Below, one piece after another: positions 35,481 through 43,313 of a stretch of DNA of 44,920 bases (the first letter of the stretch is position 1; the number at the start of each line of letters is the position of its first letter). The notes beneath the pieces were generated by a model, which searched no databases, was not told where the DNA came from, and worked only from the letters and a program-made list of their open reading frames with translations. Location: the NCBI GenBank assembly GCA_049974865.1, contig JBNGCX010000031.1, positions 1 to 44,920 on the forward strand. Reading direction: 5' to 3'. Made by a program: the position numbers and the translations under genes. The DNA comes from JAGSOU01 sp049974865 (GTDB taxonomy: Bacteria > Pseudomonadota > Alphaproteobacteria > Rhodobacterales > Rhodobacteraceae).

Positions 35481-35508
35481 CGCGCCCGCCCTGGGAGGTG
35501 GGCGGGCG
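35481..35508 (-). other. Hairpin-rich spacer between ALDH and ADH genes
   Basis: The 155-base gap contains a perfect 10-bp stem (GCGCCCGCCC at 35481-35490, GGGCGGGCGC at 35499-35508, 8-base loop) that competes with an overlapping 7-bp stem just to its left. There is no T-run. It may be a processing or stabilising element separating ADH expression from upstream genes. Confidence 0.4.
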
Positions 35509-35542
35509 CGGCCCGGACCGCGAACGATCCGGGCGGGGTGCG

Positions 35543-36925
35543 CTACCCGGCCACCTTCTTCAGGTGATAGGATTTCGGGCGCGTCAGGTTGTGATAGCCG
35601 ATCACCGACAGCCCGCCGCCGCGCCCGGTCTGCTTGCAGCCGGTCCAGCACAGGCCGGGATCAAGGTAATCGGCGCGGTTGAGGAAGACGGTGCCGGTCT
35701 CGATCCGGTCGCCCACACGCTCGGCCCGCTCCACGTCGCGGGTCCAGAGGCTGGCGGTCAGGCCGAAATCGCTGTCGTTCATCAGCGCGATCGCCTCTTC
35801 GTCGTCCTTGACCGGCATGATGCCCACGACCGGGCCGAAGCTTTCCTCGCGCATCACGCGCATATCGTGGGTGACGCCCGTCAGGATCTGCGGCGTCAGG
35901 TAGGTGCCGCCGTCATCCCCGGGCATGGTCTCGATATGGGCGACCGCGCCCGCGGCCAGCGCCTCGTCGATCTGGGCGCGGACTTCCTTGGCGAAGCGGA
36001 TATTGGCCATCGGCCCGATCGAGGTTTCCGGGTCCAGGGGGTTGCCCAGCGTGTAGCCCTTCACGACCTCGACGGCCTTTTCCACAAAGGCGTCGAACAG
36101 GCTTTCGTGGACATAGAGCCGCTCCATCCCGCAGCAGCACTGGCCGGAATTGAACATCGCCGCATCGACCAGCCCGGCGACCGCCGCGTCGAGATCGGCA
36201 TCCTCCATCACGTAACCCGGGTCCTTGCCGCCCAGCTCCAGACCGACGCCGGTGAAGGTGCCCGCCGCCGCGCGCTCCATCGCGCGGCCGCCGCCGACCG
36301 AGCCGGTGAAGTTCACGAAGTCGAAGGCATTTCCCGCGATCAGCCCGGAGGTGGTGTCGTGGTCGAGGAAGACGTTCTGGAACACGTCCTCGGGCACGCC
36401 GGCGGAATGGAAGGCCCGGGCCATCCGCTCGCCCACCAGCAGGGTCTGGGTGGCGTGTTTCAGCATCACCGTGTTGCCCGCGATCAGCGCCGGCGCGACG
36501 GTGTTGATCGCGGTCATGTAGGGATAGTTCCAGGGCGCGACCACCAGCACCACGCCCAGCGGCACGCGCTTGATGTAGCGCCTGAAGCTCTCGTCCTCGC
36601 CCACCTCGATATTGGCCAGCGCCTCTTGCGCGATCTCGGCCATGTAGGAGGCGCGCTCGTTGAAGCCACCGAACTCGCCGCCATAGCGCACGGGGCGGCC
36701 CATCATGTGCGCGAGTTCCGGCACCACCTCGTCATTCATGGCACCCACGGCGGCGACGCCGGCCATCACGAGGTCGATCCGCTCCTGCAGGGGGCGGGCC
36801 GCCCAAGCGGCCTGCACCGCCCGCGCCCGGTCGGCCGCCTCGCGGGCCGCCTCGGGGCTGAGCGTTTCGCGTGTCGCATAGACCGATCCGTCGATCGGCG
36901 AGATGCATTTCAATGTCTGGGTCAT
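35543..36925 (-). CDS. NAD(P)-dependent aldehyde dehydrogenase
   Basis: A 460-residue ALDH of normal length. Motifs: APWNYPYMTAINTVAPALIAGN, FTGSVGGGRAM, general-base Glu in VGLELGGKDPGYV and the catalytic cysteine in FNSGQCCCGMERLYV. The close form is the succinate-semialdehyde/gamma-aminobutyraldehyde type. It lies seven bases after the glutamine-synthetase-like gene, so its aldehyde is probably a gamma-glutamyl amino-aldehyde or a similar product. It oxidises it to the acid. Confidence 0.92.
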   Translation of the reverse strand: MTQTLKCISPIDGSVYATRETLSPEAAREAADRARAVQAAWAARPLQERIDLVMAGVAAVGAMNDEVVPELAHMMGRPVRYGGEFGGFNERASYMAEIAQEALANIEVGEDESFRRYIKRVPLGVVLVVAPWNYPYMTAINTVAPALIAGNTVMLKHATQTLLVGERMARAFHSAGVPEDVFQNVFLDHDTTSGLIAGNAFDFVNFTGSVGGGRAMERAAAGTFTGVGLELGGKDPGYVMEDADLDAAVAGLVDAAMFNSGQCCCGMERLYVHESLFDAFVEKAVEVVKGYTLGNPLDPETSIGPMANIRFAKEVRAQIDEALAAGAVAHIETMPGDDGGTYLTPQILTGVTHDMRVMREESFGPVVGIMPVKDDEEAIALMNDSDFGLTASLWTRDVERAERVGDRIETGTVFLNRADYLDPGLCWTGCKQTGRGGGLSVIGYHNLTRPKSYHLKKVAG

Positions 36926-36932
36926 GTTGTCC

Positions 36933-38294
36933 TCAAGCCAGTTCGAACCCGCGCGCCACCTCGTAATCGGTGACCACGCGGTTGAATTCCTCGATCTCCC
37001 ACTCCGCGGCGCGCGCGTAGTGCTGGATCACGTCGTCCCCCATCGCCTCGCGCAGCATGGCCGAGCCCTTCAGGGCTTCGCGCGCGTCGCGCAGGGTGTG
37101 GGGGATATGGGCGCTTTCGCCGGCATAGGCGTCGCCCTTGAAGGGCGGCTCCAGTTCCAGCCCCTCCTCGATGCCCTTGATCCCGGCGGCCAGCATCGCG
37201 GCCATGGCGAGATAGGGGTTGATGTCCGAGCCGCCCACGCGGCACTCGATCCGCACCGCCTTGGTGCCGTCGCCGCAGAGGCGGAAGCCCGCGGTGCGGT
37301 TGTCGATCGACCAGATGATGCGCGTGGGGGCAAAGGTGCCCTTCTGGAAGCGCTTGTAGCTGTTGATGTAGGGCGCCAGGAAATAGGTGTAGTCGGCGGC
37401 GTATTTCAGCATCCCGGCGACGTAGCTTTTCATCAGGGACGACATGCCCAACTCGTCCTCGGGGTCGTAGAAGGCGGGCTTGCCGTCCTTCCACAGCGAC
37501 TGGTGCACATGGCTGGACGAGCCGACCTTGTCGTGGCTCCATTTCGGCAGGAAGGTCACCGCGCGGCCCTGCTGCCAGGCGATCTCCTTGGTCGCGTGCT
37601 TGGCGATGGTGTGGTAGTCGGCGGTGTCCAGCGCCGCGGCGTATTTGATGTTCAGCTCCTCCTGCCCGGTCTCGGCCTCGCCCTTGGAGTTTTCCACCGG
37701 GATGCCCGCGTCCCACAGGTGATTGCGCAGCGGGCGCATCACGTGCTCTTCCTTGGTGGTCTGCAGGATGTGGTAATCCTCGTTGAAGCCCGACAGCGGG
37801 GCGAGGTCGCGGTAGCCTTCCTTGCGCATCTCGTCGAAGCTCTTCTCGAAGAGGAAGAATTCCAGCTCGCTCGCCATCATGGCGTCATAGCCCAGCGCCT
37901 CCAGCCGCTTGATCTGCCGTTTCAGCACCGCGCGGGGCGAATGGGGGATCTCTTCGTGGGTGTGGTGGTCGAGCACGTCGCACAGCACCATGACCGTGCC
38001 CTCCAGCCAGGGCATCGGGCGCAGGGTGCCCAGGTCGGGTTTCATCACGTAGTCGCCATAGCCCGCGCTCCACGAGGTCGAGGCATAGCCCTCGGGCGTG
38101 GCCATGGCCAGGTCGGTGGCCAGCAGGTAGTTGCAGCAATGGGTCTCTTCCCAGGCGCTGGCGAGGAAATGCTTGGCGTGGAAGCGCTTGCCCAAGAGGC
38201 GGCCCTGCATGTCGACGAGGCAGGCCAGAACGGTATCCACCTCGCCCGCCTCGACCTGGGCCTTCAGATCCTCGAAACTCAGTATGCCAGACAT
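36933..38294 (-). CDS. Glutamine synthetase-family ligase (gamma-glutamylamide synthetase, PuuA-like)
   Basis: A 453-residue GS-fold ligase. Active-site segments: MMASELEFFLFEKSF (metal Glu), GEAETGQEELNIKYAAALDTAD (metal Glu), SSSHVHQSLW (metal His), APTRIIWSIDNRTAGFR and VRIECRVGGSDINPYLAMAAML. The sequence resembles GS-like proteins that join glutamate to amines more than assimilatory GlnA; no Tyr adenylylation loop of the GlnA type is seen. Within a TRAP/ALDH/ADH operon it probably glutamylates an imported amine as a protecting step. Confidence 0.88.
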   Translation of the reverse strand: MSGILSFEDLKAQVEAGEVDTVLACLVDMQGRLLGKRFHAKHFLASAWEETHCCNYLLATDLAMATPEGYASTSWSAGYGDYVMKPDLGTLRPMPWLEGTVMVLCDVLDHHTHEEIPHSPRAVLKRQIKRLEALGYDAMMASELEFFLFEKSFDEMRKEGYRDLAPLSGFNEDYHILQTTKEEHVMRPLRNHLWDAGIPVENSKGEAETGQEELNIKYAAALDTADYHTIAKHATKEIAWQQGRAVTFLPKWSHDKVGSSSHVHQSLWKDGKPAFYDPEDELGMSSLMKSYVAGMLKYAADYTYFLAPYINSYKRFQKGTFAPTRIIWSIDNRTAGFRLCGDGTKAVRIECRVGGSDINPYLAMAAMLAAGIKGIEEGLELEPPFKGDAYAGESAHIPHTLRDAREALKGSAMLREAMGDDVIQHYARAAEWEIEEFNRVVTDYEVARGFELA

Positions 38295-38322
38295 GGGCGC
38301 TTATCCTGTTCTGAATGGGGTG

Positions 38323-38345
38323 GCCCCGGCGGTATCCGCCGGGGC
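38323..38345 (-). other. Intercistronic hairpin after the TRAP binding-protein gene
   Basis: A perfect 10-bp stem (GCCCCGGCGG at 38323-38332, CCGCCGGGGC at 38336-38345) with a 3-base loop lies 24 bases downstream of the dctP stop and before the GS-like gene. No T-run. Its position matches the hairpins behind three other binding-protein genes. Confidence 0.55.
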
Positions 38346-38369
38346 TGGTTTCGTTCGCGACGCGGGGCG

Positions 38370-39404
38370 TCAGCCGTAGCGGTAGGGACGGCCGGCCTTC
38401 CGCATGTCCGCGTTGTAGTTCTTGAAGATGTTCACCACCTTGGCCTTGGTCTCGGACTCGGAGGCGATCTCGTCCCAGAACTTTTGCGCGGCTTCCTCGA
38501 CCTGGTCCCATTCGGAATCCGGGATCGAGGTGAGCTGCATCTTGGTGCCGTTCACGCGCAGGCTGGCCTCGCCGCCCCAGTACCACCACTGGCGGTAGTA
38601 GTGCGACTGCTCCATGCAGGTGGCCAGCAGCAGTTGCAGGTCCTCGGGCAGTTCCTCCCAGCGGCCCATATTGGCGAAGAAATGGCCGATCCAGGCGCCC
38701 GAGATGTTGTTGGTGAGGAAGTAGTTGGTCACGTCGGCCCAGCCGACGGTGTAGTCTTCGGTGATGCCCGACCAGGCGATGCCGTCCAGCTCGCCGGTCT
38801 GCACGGCGACCTCGATATCCTCCCACGGCAGGGTCACCGGCACCACGCCGAACTGGCTCAGGAAGCGGCCGGCGGTGGGGAAGGTGAAGACGCGCTTGCC
38901 CTCGAGATCCTTCAGCGAGTTGATCGGGTCCTTGGTGGCGAAGTGGCACGGATCCCACGAGCCCGCCGAGATGTGCTTGACGCCGACCTTGGCGTATTCC
39001 TCGGCCCAGATCTCGTTCAGGCCGTACTGGTTGAACAGCACCGGCACGTCGAGCGAGTAGCGCGAGGCGAAGGGGAAGTAGCCGCCGAACACCGTCACCT
39101 CGGTGGGCGAGGCCATCGAGTCGTCGTCCGACTGCACGGCGTCGATGGTGCCGCGCTGCATGGCGCGGAACAGCTCGCCCGTGGGGACCAGCTGATCGGC
39201 GTAGAACAGCTCGATCTGCATGCGGTCGCCGGCGATCTTGTTGAAGGTGTCGATCGCGGGTTTCACCACGTGCTCGGCCAGCGCGGGGCCGGCATAGGTC
39301 TGCATCCGCCACTTGATGGTGGATTGCGCCAGCGCCGGCGCGGCCAACGGTGCGGCCGCAACGCCAACGCCGGCGGTTTTCAGGAACTTACGTCTTGTGG
39401 TCAT
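38370..39404 (-). CDS. TRAP transporter substrate-binding protein DctP (RpiR operon)
   Basis: A 344-residue binding protein with a twin-arginine-like signal (MTTRRKFLKTAGVGVAAAPL, cleavage near ALAQS). Typical parts: IKWRMQTYAGPALAEHVV, LEGKRVFTFPTAGRFLSQFGVVPVTLPWEDIEVAVQTGELDGIAWSG with the ligand Arg, and an aromatic C-terminal part (YYRQWWYWGGEAS). This form resembles TakP-type proteins for keto or hydroxy acids, but the ligand here is not known. The gene follows dctM, so the order is Q-M-P. Confidence 0.9.
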   Translation of the reverse strand: MTTRRKFLKTAGVGVAAAPLAAPALAQSTIKWRMQTYAGPALAEHVVKPAIDTFNKIAGDRMQIELFYADQLVPTGELFRAMQRGTIDAVQSDDDSMASPTEVTVFGGYFPFASRYSLDVPVLFNQYGLNEIWAEEYAKVGVKHISAGSWDPCHFATKDPINSLKDLEGKRVFTFPTAGRFLSQFGVVPVTLPWEDIEVAVQTGELDGIAWSGITEDYTVGWADVTNYFLTNNISGAWIGHFFANMGRWEELPEDLQLLLATCMEQSHYYRQWWYWGGEASLRVNGTKMQLTSIPDSEWDQVEEAAQKFWDEIASESETKAKVVNIFKNYNADMRKAGRPYRYG

Positions 39405-39456
39405 CTCACTTACTCCTTGTTGGTGTAACGGCCCCCGGCCGGGGCTCTTCTTGCGG

Positions 39457-40779
39457 TTATTTTCCGTAGACCTGGTCGGGCAGCCACAGGGCGATCTCGG
39501 GGAAGATCATGACCAGCGACAGCGCCACCACCATGACCAGGGCGAAAGGGATGATCGAGATGTAGATGTCGCGCAGCCCGATCTCGGGCGGGGCCATGGC
39601 GCGCATCAGGAACAGGTTATAGCCGAAGGGCGGCGTCATGTAGGCGATCTGGGTGGTGATGGTGTAGAGCACACCATACCAGATCAGGTCGAAGCCCAGC
39701 GTTCCCACCAGCGGCACATAGAGCGGCGCCACGATCACCAGCATCGCGGTGTCGTCCAGGAAGGTGCCCATCACGATGAAGCTGAGCTGCATCAGAACAA
39801 GGATCATCCAGGGGCTGAGGCCCAGCTGCTCGGTGAACAGGTTCTCGATGGCCTTGACCGCGCCCAGCCCGTCGAACACCGCGCCGAAACCCAGCGCGGC
39901 CAGGATGATCCACATGAACATGCAGGACACCGCCAGCGTCTCGCGCACCGAGGTCTCGAAGACCTGTTTGGTCATCCGCCCCTTCAGGATCGCCGCCACG
40001 AAGGCCGCCATCGCCCCGATGGCCGAGCTTTCCACAAGCGAGGTCCAGCCGTTGACGAAGGGCACCATCATCACCGCGAAGATCACCAGCGGCAGGATGC
40101 CCGCGCGCAGCAGGCGCAGCTTCTCGGCGGTGGAAACGTTGCGTTCCTCCTCGGGCAGCGCGGGGCCGAGTTCCGGCTGCAGCTGGCAGCGGATGTAGAT
40201 GTAGAGGATGAACAGCCCGGCCATCATCAGCCCGGGGATGACGCCGGCCAGCCAGAGCTGCCCCACCGGCTGCCGCGCGATCATGGCGTAGAGCACCAGC
40301 ACCACCGAGGGCGGCACCAGGATGCCCAGCGACGAGCCCGCCTGGATCACCCCGGTCACCATGATCTTGTCGTAGCGGCGTTTCAGCAGTTCCGGCAGGG
40401 CGATGGTGGCGCCGATGGCCATGCCCGCCACGCTCAGCCCGTTCATGGCCGAGATCAGCACCATCAGACCGATCGTGCCGATGGCCAGCCCGCCCTTCAC
40501 CGGCCCCATCCAGACATGGAACATCCTGTACAGGTCGTCGGCGATCTTGGATTCCGACAGCACGTAGCCCATGAAGATGAACATCGGCAGGGTCAGCAGC
40601 GGATACCATTTCATCAACTTCATCGCCGCCGAGAAGGGCACGTCGGCCCCGCCCGTCCCCCACAGCAGCAGCGCCGCCGCCGCGCCGACGAAGCCGATCG
40701 CGCCAAAGACGCGCTGCCCGGTCAGCAGCATCAGCATCATCGAGCTGAACATCAGCAAGGCGATCATTTCATAGGACAT
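39457..40779 (-). CDS. TRAP transporter large permease DctM (RpiR operon)
   Basis: A 440-residue permease with about 12 helices. Motifs: LLTLPMFIFMGYVLSESKIADDL, LISAMNGLSVAGMAIGATIALPELL, QAGSSLGILVPPSVVLVLYAMIARQ and the C-terminal YMTPPFGYNLFLMRAMAP. Its ATG shares one base with the dctQ stop. A 52-base gap separates it from dctP. Confidence 0.93.
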   Translation of the reverse strand: MSYEMIALLMFSSMMLMLLTGQRVFGAIGFVGAAAALLLWGTGGADVPFSAAMKLMKWYPLLTLPMFIFMGYVLSESKIADDLYRMFHVWMGPVKGGLAIGTIGLMVLISAMNGLSVAGMAIGATIALPELLKRRYDKIMVTGVIQAGSSLGILVPPSVVLVLYAMIARQPVGQLWLAGVIPGLMMAGLFILYIYIRCQLQPELGPALPEEERNVSTAEKLRLLRAGILPLVIFAVMMVPFVNGWTSLVESSAIGAMAAFVAAILKGRMTKQVFETSVRETLAVSCMFMWIILAALGFGAVFDGLGAVKAIENLFTEQLGLSPWMILVLMQLSFIVMGTFLDDTAMLVIVAPLYVPLVGTLGFDLIWYGVLYTITTQIAYMTPPFGYNLFLMRAMAPPEIGLRDIYISIIPFALVMVVALSLVMIFPEIALWLPDQVYGK

Positions 40780-41375
40780 CAGATTTCTTCCCCGCGAATG
40801 CGTCCGATATCCCGGAACAGTTCAGCAAGCGTCTGCAACAGCATGAGAAGCACGCCGAAGCACAGAAGGGTCTTCACCGGCCAGAGCCAGGGCCGCCAGG
40901 CCGTGGGGCTGCGTTCGAGATAGCCCAGCTTCTCGCCCGCGGCGTCGAACCCGCCGGTCACCAGCGTCTTCAGCAGGTCCCAGAAAAAGGCAAAGGGCTC
41001 GGTCCCGAAATAGCCCAGCGAATAGGCGGTTGAGCCGACCGCGCCGTAGAGCAGGATGCCGAGATAAGTCATCAGAAACAGCACGGTGAAGGCGTCGAAC
41101 CAGGCCTTGGTCTTGATCGACCAGCCGCCGTAGAACAGGTCCATCCGCACGTTCGAGCCGAGCTGGATCGAATAGGGCCCGCCCAGCACGTAGTAGGCGA
41201 CCATCACGAATTGCGCGGTCTCCAGCGTCCAGATCGACGGCGTGAAGAAGGTCTTCGACACCGAAGACCACAGCAGCACCCCCACCAGCGCAAAGATCAT
41301 GTACATCGCGATCCGCCCGATGAAGCGGTTCAGCGCGTCTATGGCGTGGACATAGCCGCGAACGATCCTAGGCAT
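40779..41375 (-). CDS. TRAP transporter small membrane subunit DctQ (RpiR operon)
   Basis: A 198-residue subunit with four hydrophobic helices (IAMYMIFALVGVLLWSSV, FVMVAYYVLGGPYSIQLG, FTVLFLMTYLGILLYGAVG and LLCFGVLLMLLQTLAELF). The segment QLGSNVRMDLFYGGWSIKTKAW after helix two is the DctQ signature region. It starts 8 bases inside the end of the HutG-like gene and overlaps dctM by one base, so the three are coupled. Confidence 0.9.
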   Translation of the reverse strand: MPRIVRGYVHAIDALNRFIGRIAMYMIFALVGVLLWSSVSKTFFTPSIWTLETAQFVMVAYYVLGGPYSIQLGSNVRMDLFYGGWSIKTKAWFDAFTVLFLMTYLGILLYGAVGSTAYSLGYFGTEPFAFFWDLLKTLVTGGFDAAGEKLGYLERSPTAWRPWLWPVKTLLCFGVLLMLLQTLAELFRDIGRIRGEEI

Positions 41376-42159
41376 CCTCCGCCCCCTTGCTGTCTACGCC
41401 CAGCGCCACCAGCGCCGGGCCGATCATTGCCATCAGGTCCTGCGCCATGGCCGCGACGCCCGCCGCGTCGGCGACCAGGTCGTTGCGGAACTCGATCATC
41501 ACGTTGGGCAGCCCCTGCGCGATGCCGTGGATTTTCAGCGAATGGGTCACCCCGTCCTCGGGCCCGTAGGGCTTGTTGCGCTCGATCCGGCGCTCCGGCA
41601 GGCGGCCGGCCTCGGCCAGCATGGCGTCGGCCATGCGGCTGTCCGCGTCGTGCAGGATGCCGATCTCGGTCTCGCGCGTCTTGCCGTAGAACACCGGCGT
41701 GAAGCTGTGCACGGTGATCAGGACGGTGGGCAGGTCCCGCGCCCGCCGCGCCTCGATCAGGGCCGAGACGGTGTCGCAGAAGGGGCGGTAGACTGTGGCG
41801 ATTCTCTCGTCGCGCTGCGCGGGGGTGAGGTCGCGGTTGCCCGGCACCTCCACCACCTCCGAGAACACCGGCATGGCGCTGTCGGCCTCGGGCGGGCGGT
41901 TGCAGTCGTAGACCAGGCGCGAAACCCGGCTGGCCACCAGCGGCGCGTCCAGCGCCTCCGACAGGCGCAGCGCCACGGCGCGCGCGCCGGGGTCCCAGGC
42001 GGCATGGCTATCGCGCCATTCCTCGCGCAGGCCCAGCCCGTCATACCGCTCGGGCATGTGGCAGGAGGCATGCTCGCACAGCAGCAGAACCGCCCCGGAC
42101 CCTTCCGGGTTGACCAGCTCGACAGCCGGCGAACGGACTATGGAATTGCCTTCGGACAT
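41368..42159 (-). CDS. N-formylglutamate amidohydrolase-family protein (HutG-like)
   Basis: A 263-residue zinc amidohydrolase-family protein. Features: LLLCEHASCHMPERYDGLG with the metal His/Glu, ASRVSRLVYDCNRPPEADSAMP, PTVLITVHSFTPVFYGKTRETEIGILHDAD and IERNKPYGPEDGVTHSLKIHG. ATG 42159 follows GGGAGG. No hutU, hutH or hutI is nearby, so histidine breakdown is unlikely. As first gene of an operon containing a gamma-glutamyl ligase it may instead remove the glutamyl or an acyl group from an oxidised product; this is inference. Confidence 0.85.
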   Translation of the reverse strand: MSEGNSIVRSPAVELVNPEGSGAVLLLCEHASCHMPERYDGLGLREEWRDSHAAWDPGARAVALRLSEALDAPLVASRVSRLVYDCNRPPEADSAMPVFSEVVEVPGNRDLTPAQRDERIATVYRPFCDTVSALIEARRARDLPTVLITVHSFTPVFYGKTRETEIGILHDADSRMADAMLAEAGRLPERRIERNKPYGPEDGVTHSLKIHGIAQGLPNVMIEFRNDLVADAAGVAAMAQDLMAMIGPALVALGVDSKGAEDA

Positions 42160-42184
42160 GCACACCCTCCCAGCGGCTGTAAAA

Positions 42185-42214
42185 ATCTTTCCACGCCGAC
42201 CATATTTGTGTCAA
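42185..42214 (-). promoter_or_regulatory. Possible promoter of the HutG-TRAP-GS operon
   Basis: On the minus strand a perfect -35 TTGACA (42214-42209) is followed after 18 bases by a weak -10 AAAGAT (42190-42185). It lies in the AT-rich gap shared with the divergent rpiR gene, the natural place for RpiR-type control. I see no clean palindrome to name as operator. Confidence 0.35.
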
Positions 42215-42308
42215 TATATCTTCAAAAGGAATGTGAGGGGAATTCGCCCGCCCTGCCCCGGGGCGGGCGCCTTGCCCGAAAATTCAGCAGGATGAACAGG
42301 AAGAAACA

Positions 42309-43181
42309 TTGAAGAAACCGCCCGCCACCGTGCGCGAACTGATCCGAGAGAACTATGCCGCCCTGACCCAGTCGGAGCGCAAATTCGCGCATTCCCTGCT
42401 GGAAAATTACCCTGCGGCGGGGCTGGCCTCGATCACCATCGTCGCGGCGAATGCGGGCGTTTCGACGCCCACGGTGGCGCGCATGGTGCAGAAGCTCGGC
42501 TTCAAGGGCTATCCGCAATTCCACCAGGCGCTGCTGAAAGAGCTGGAGGCCAAGGTCTCGGGCCCCACCCAGCGCCGCGCCAACTGGGCCACCGAGGCCC
42601 CCGAATCGCATCTGCTGAACCGATTCTCCCAAGCGGTGAACCGCAATATCGAGCAGACTTTCTCGAACGTGGACACCGGCACCTTCGACGCCGCGGTCAG
42701 GCAACTCGCCGACACCCGGCACCAGCTTTACGTGGTGGGCGGGCGCATCACGCGCGCGCTGGCCGATTACGCCTTCACCCATTTCCAGGCGGTTCGGCCG
42801 CGGGTGACGCATATGACCTCCTCCTCGGCCACATGGCCGCATTACCTGCTGGACATGGAAGAGGGCGACACGCTGCTGATGTTCGACGTGCGGCGTTACG
42901 AGACCAACCTGGAGCGGCTGGCCGAGCTGGCCTCGGACCGCGGGGTCACCGTGATCCTGATCACCGACCAATGGGCCAGCCCGGTCGCCGAGCATGCCGC
43001 CTACAGCTTCAACTGCTGGGTCGAAATCCCCTCGGCCTGGGATTCGAACATCTCCACCATGATGTTGCTGGAGGCGCTGATCGCCGCCGCGCAGGAGGAA
43101 TCCTGGCCGCAGACCCGCGACCGGTATGAACGCCTCGACGCGCTGTTCGACATGACGCGGCTGTTCCGCAAGCCGAGCTGA
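42309..43181 (+). CDS. RpiR-family transcriptional regulator (HTH + SIS)
   Basis: A 290-residue regulator. Residues 1-75 form the RpiR helix-turn-helix (LTQSERKFAHSLLENYPAAG and IVAANAGVSTPTVARMVQKLGFKGYPQFHQALL), residues about 125-260 a SIS sugar-binding domain (HQLYVVGGRITRALADYAFTH, DTLLMFDVRRYETNLERLAEL). The start is TTG 42309, behind AGGAAG five bases upstream; no in-frame ATG precedes it. It diverges from the TRAP-GS operon and very likely controls it through a phosphorylated or acidic metabolite. Confidence 0.9.
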   Translation: MKKPPATVRELIRENYAALTQSERKFAHSLLENYPAAGLASITIVAANAGVSTPTVARMVQKLGFKGYPQFHQALLKELEAKVSGPTQRRANWATEAPESHLLNRFSQAVNRNIEQTFSNVDTGTFDAAVRQLADTRHQLYVVGGRITRALADYAFTHFQAVRPRVTHMTSSSATWPHYLLDMEEGDTLLMFDVRRYETNLERLAELASDRGVTVILITDQWASPVAEHAAYSFNCWVEIPSAWDSNISTMMLLEALIAAAQEESWPQTRDRYERLDALFDMTRLFRKPS

Positions 43182-43214
43182 CATGCCGTTCCCCTGCGGC
43201 AAGGTGGCCCAGGG

Positions 43215-43254
43215 CGTTCACATATCTGTTTCATGGCGGTCACACGTCTGTGAC
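43215..43254 (+). promoter_or_regulatory. Four-unit tandem Pho box upstream of phoX
   Basis: Four 7-base units, CGTTCAC, CTGTTTC, CGGTCAC and CTGTGAC, start at 43215, 43226, 43237 and 43248, an exact 11-base period with 4-base spacers. This is the geometry of adjacent PhoB dimers on consensus CTGTCAC/T units. It ends 59 bases before the phoX start, so expression should rise under phosphate starvation. Confidence 0.65.
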
Positions 43255-43313
43255 CTTCGGCGGCCACAAGCCCGAGGCGCGAACACGATATTCCAAGCAT
43301 CGGGGAATCGATC

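Noticed and set aside
35481..35508. Hairpin between ALDH and ADH as a terminator
   Set aside because: No T-run on the minus strand and the ADH gene continues the same operon; kept only as a stem-loop.
36933..38294. Calling the GS-like gene glnA
   Set aside because: No adenylylation-type tyrosine loop, no glnB nearby, and it lies in a catabolic operon; a gamma-glutamyl ligase fits better.
36903..39428. 841-codon plus-strand open frame
   Set aside because: Lies opposite the GS-like and dctP genes; valine- and histidine-rich shadow composition.
41368..42159. Reading the HutG-like gene as part of histidine degradation
   Set aside because: No hutH, hutU, hutI or hutF in the window and the neighbours are a TRAP system, GS-like ligase, ALDH and ADH.
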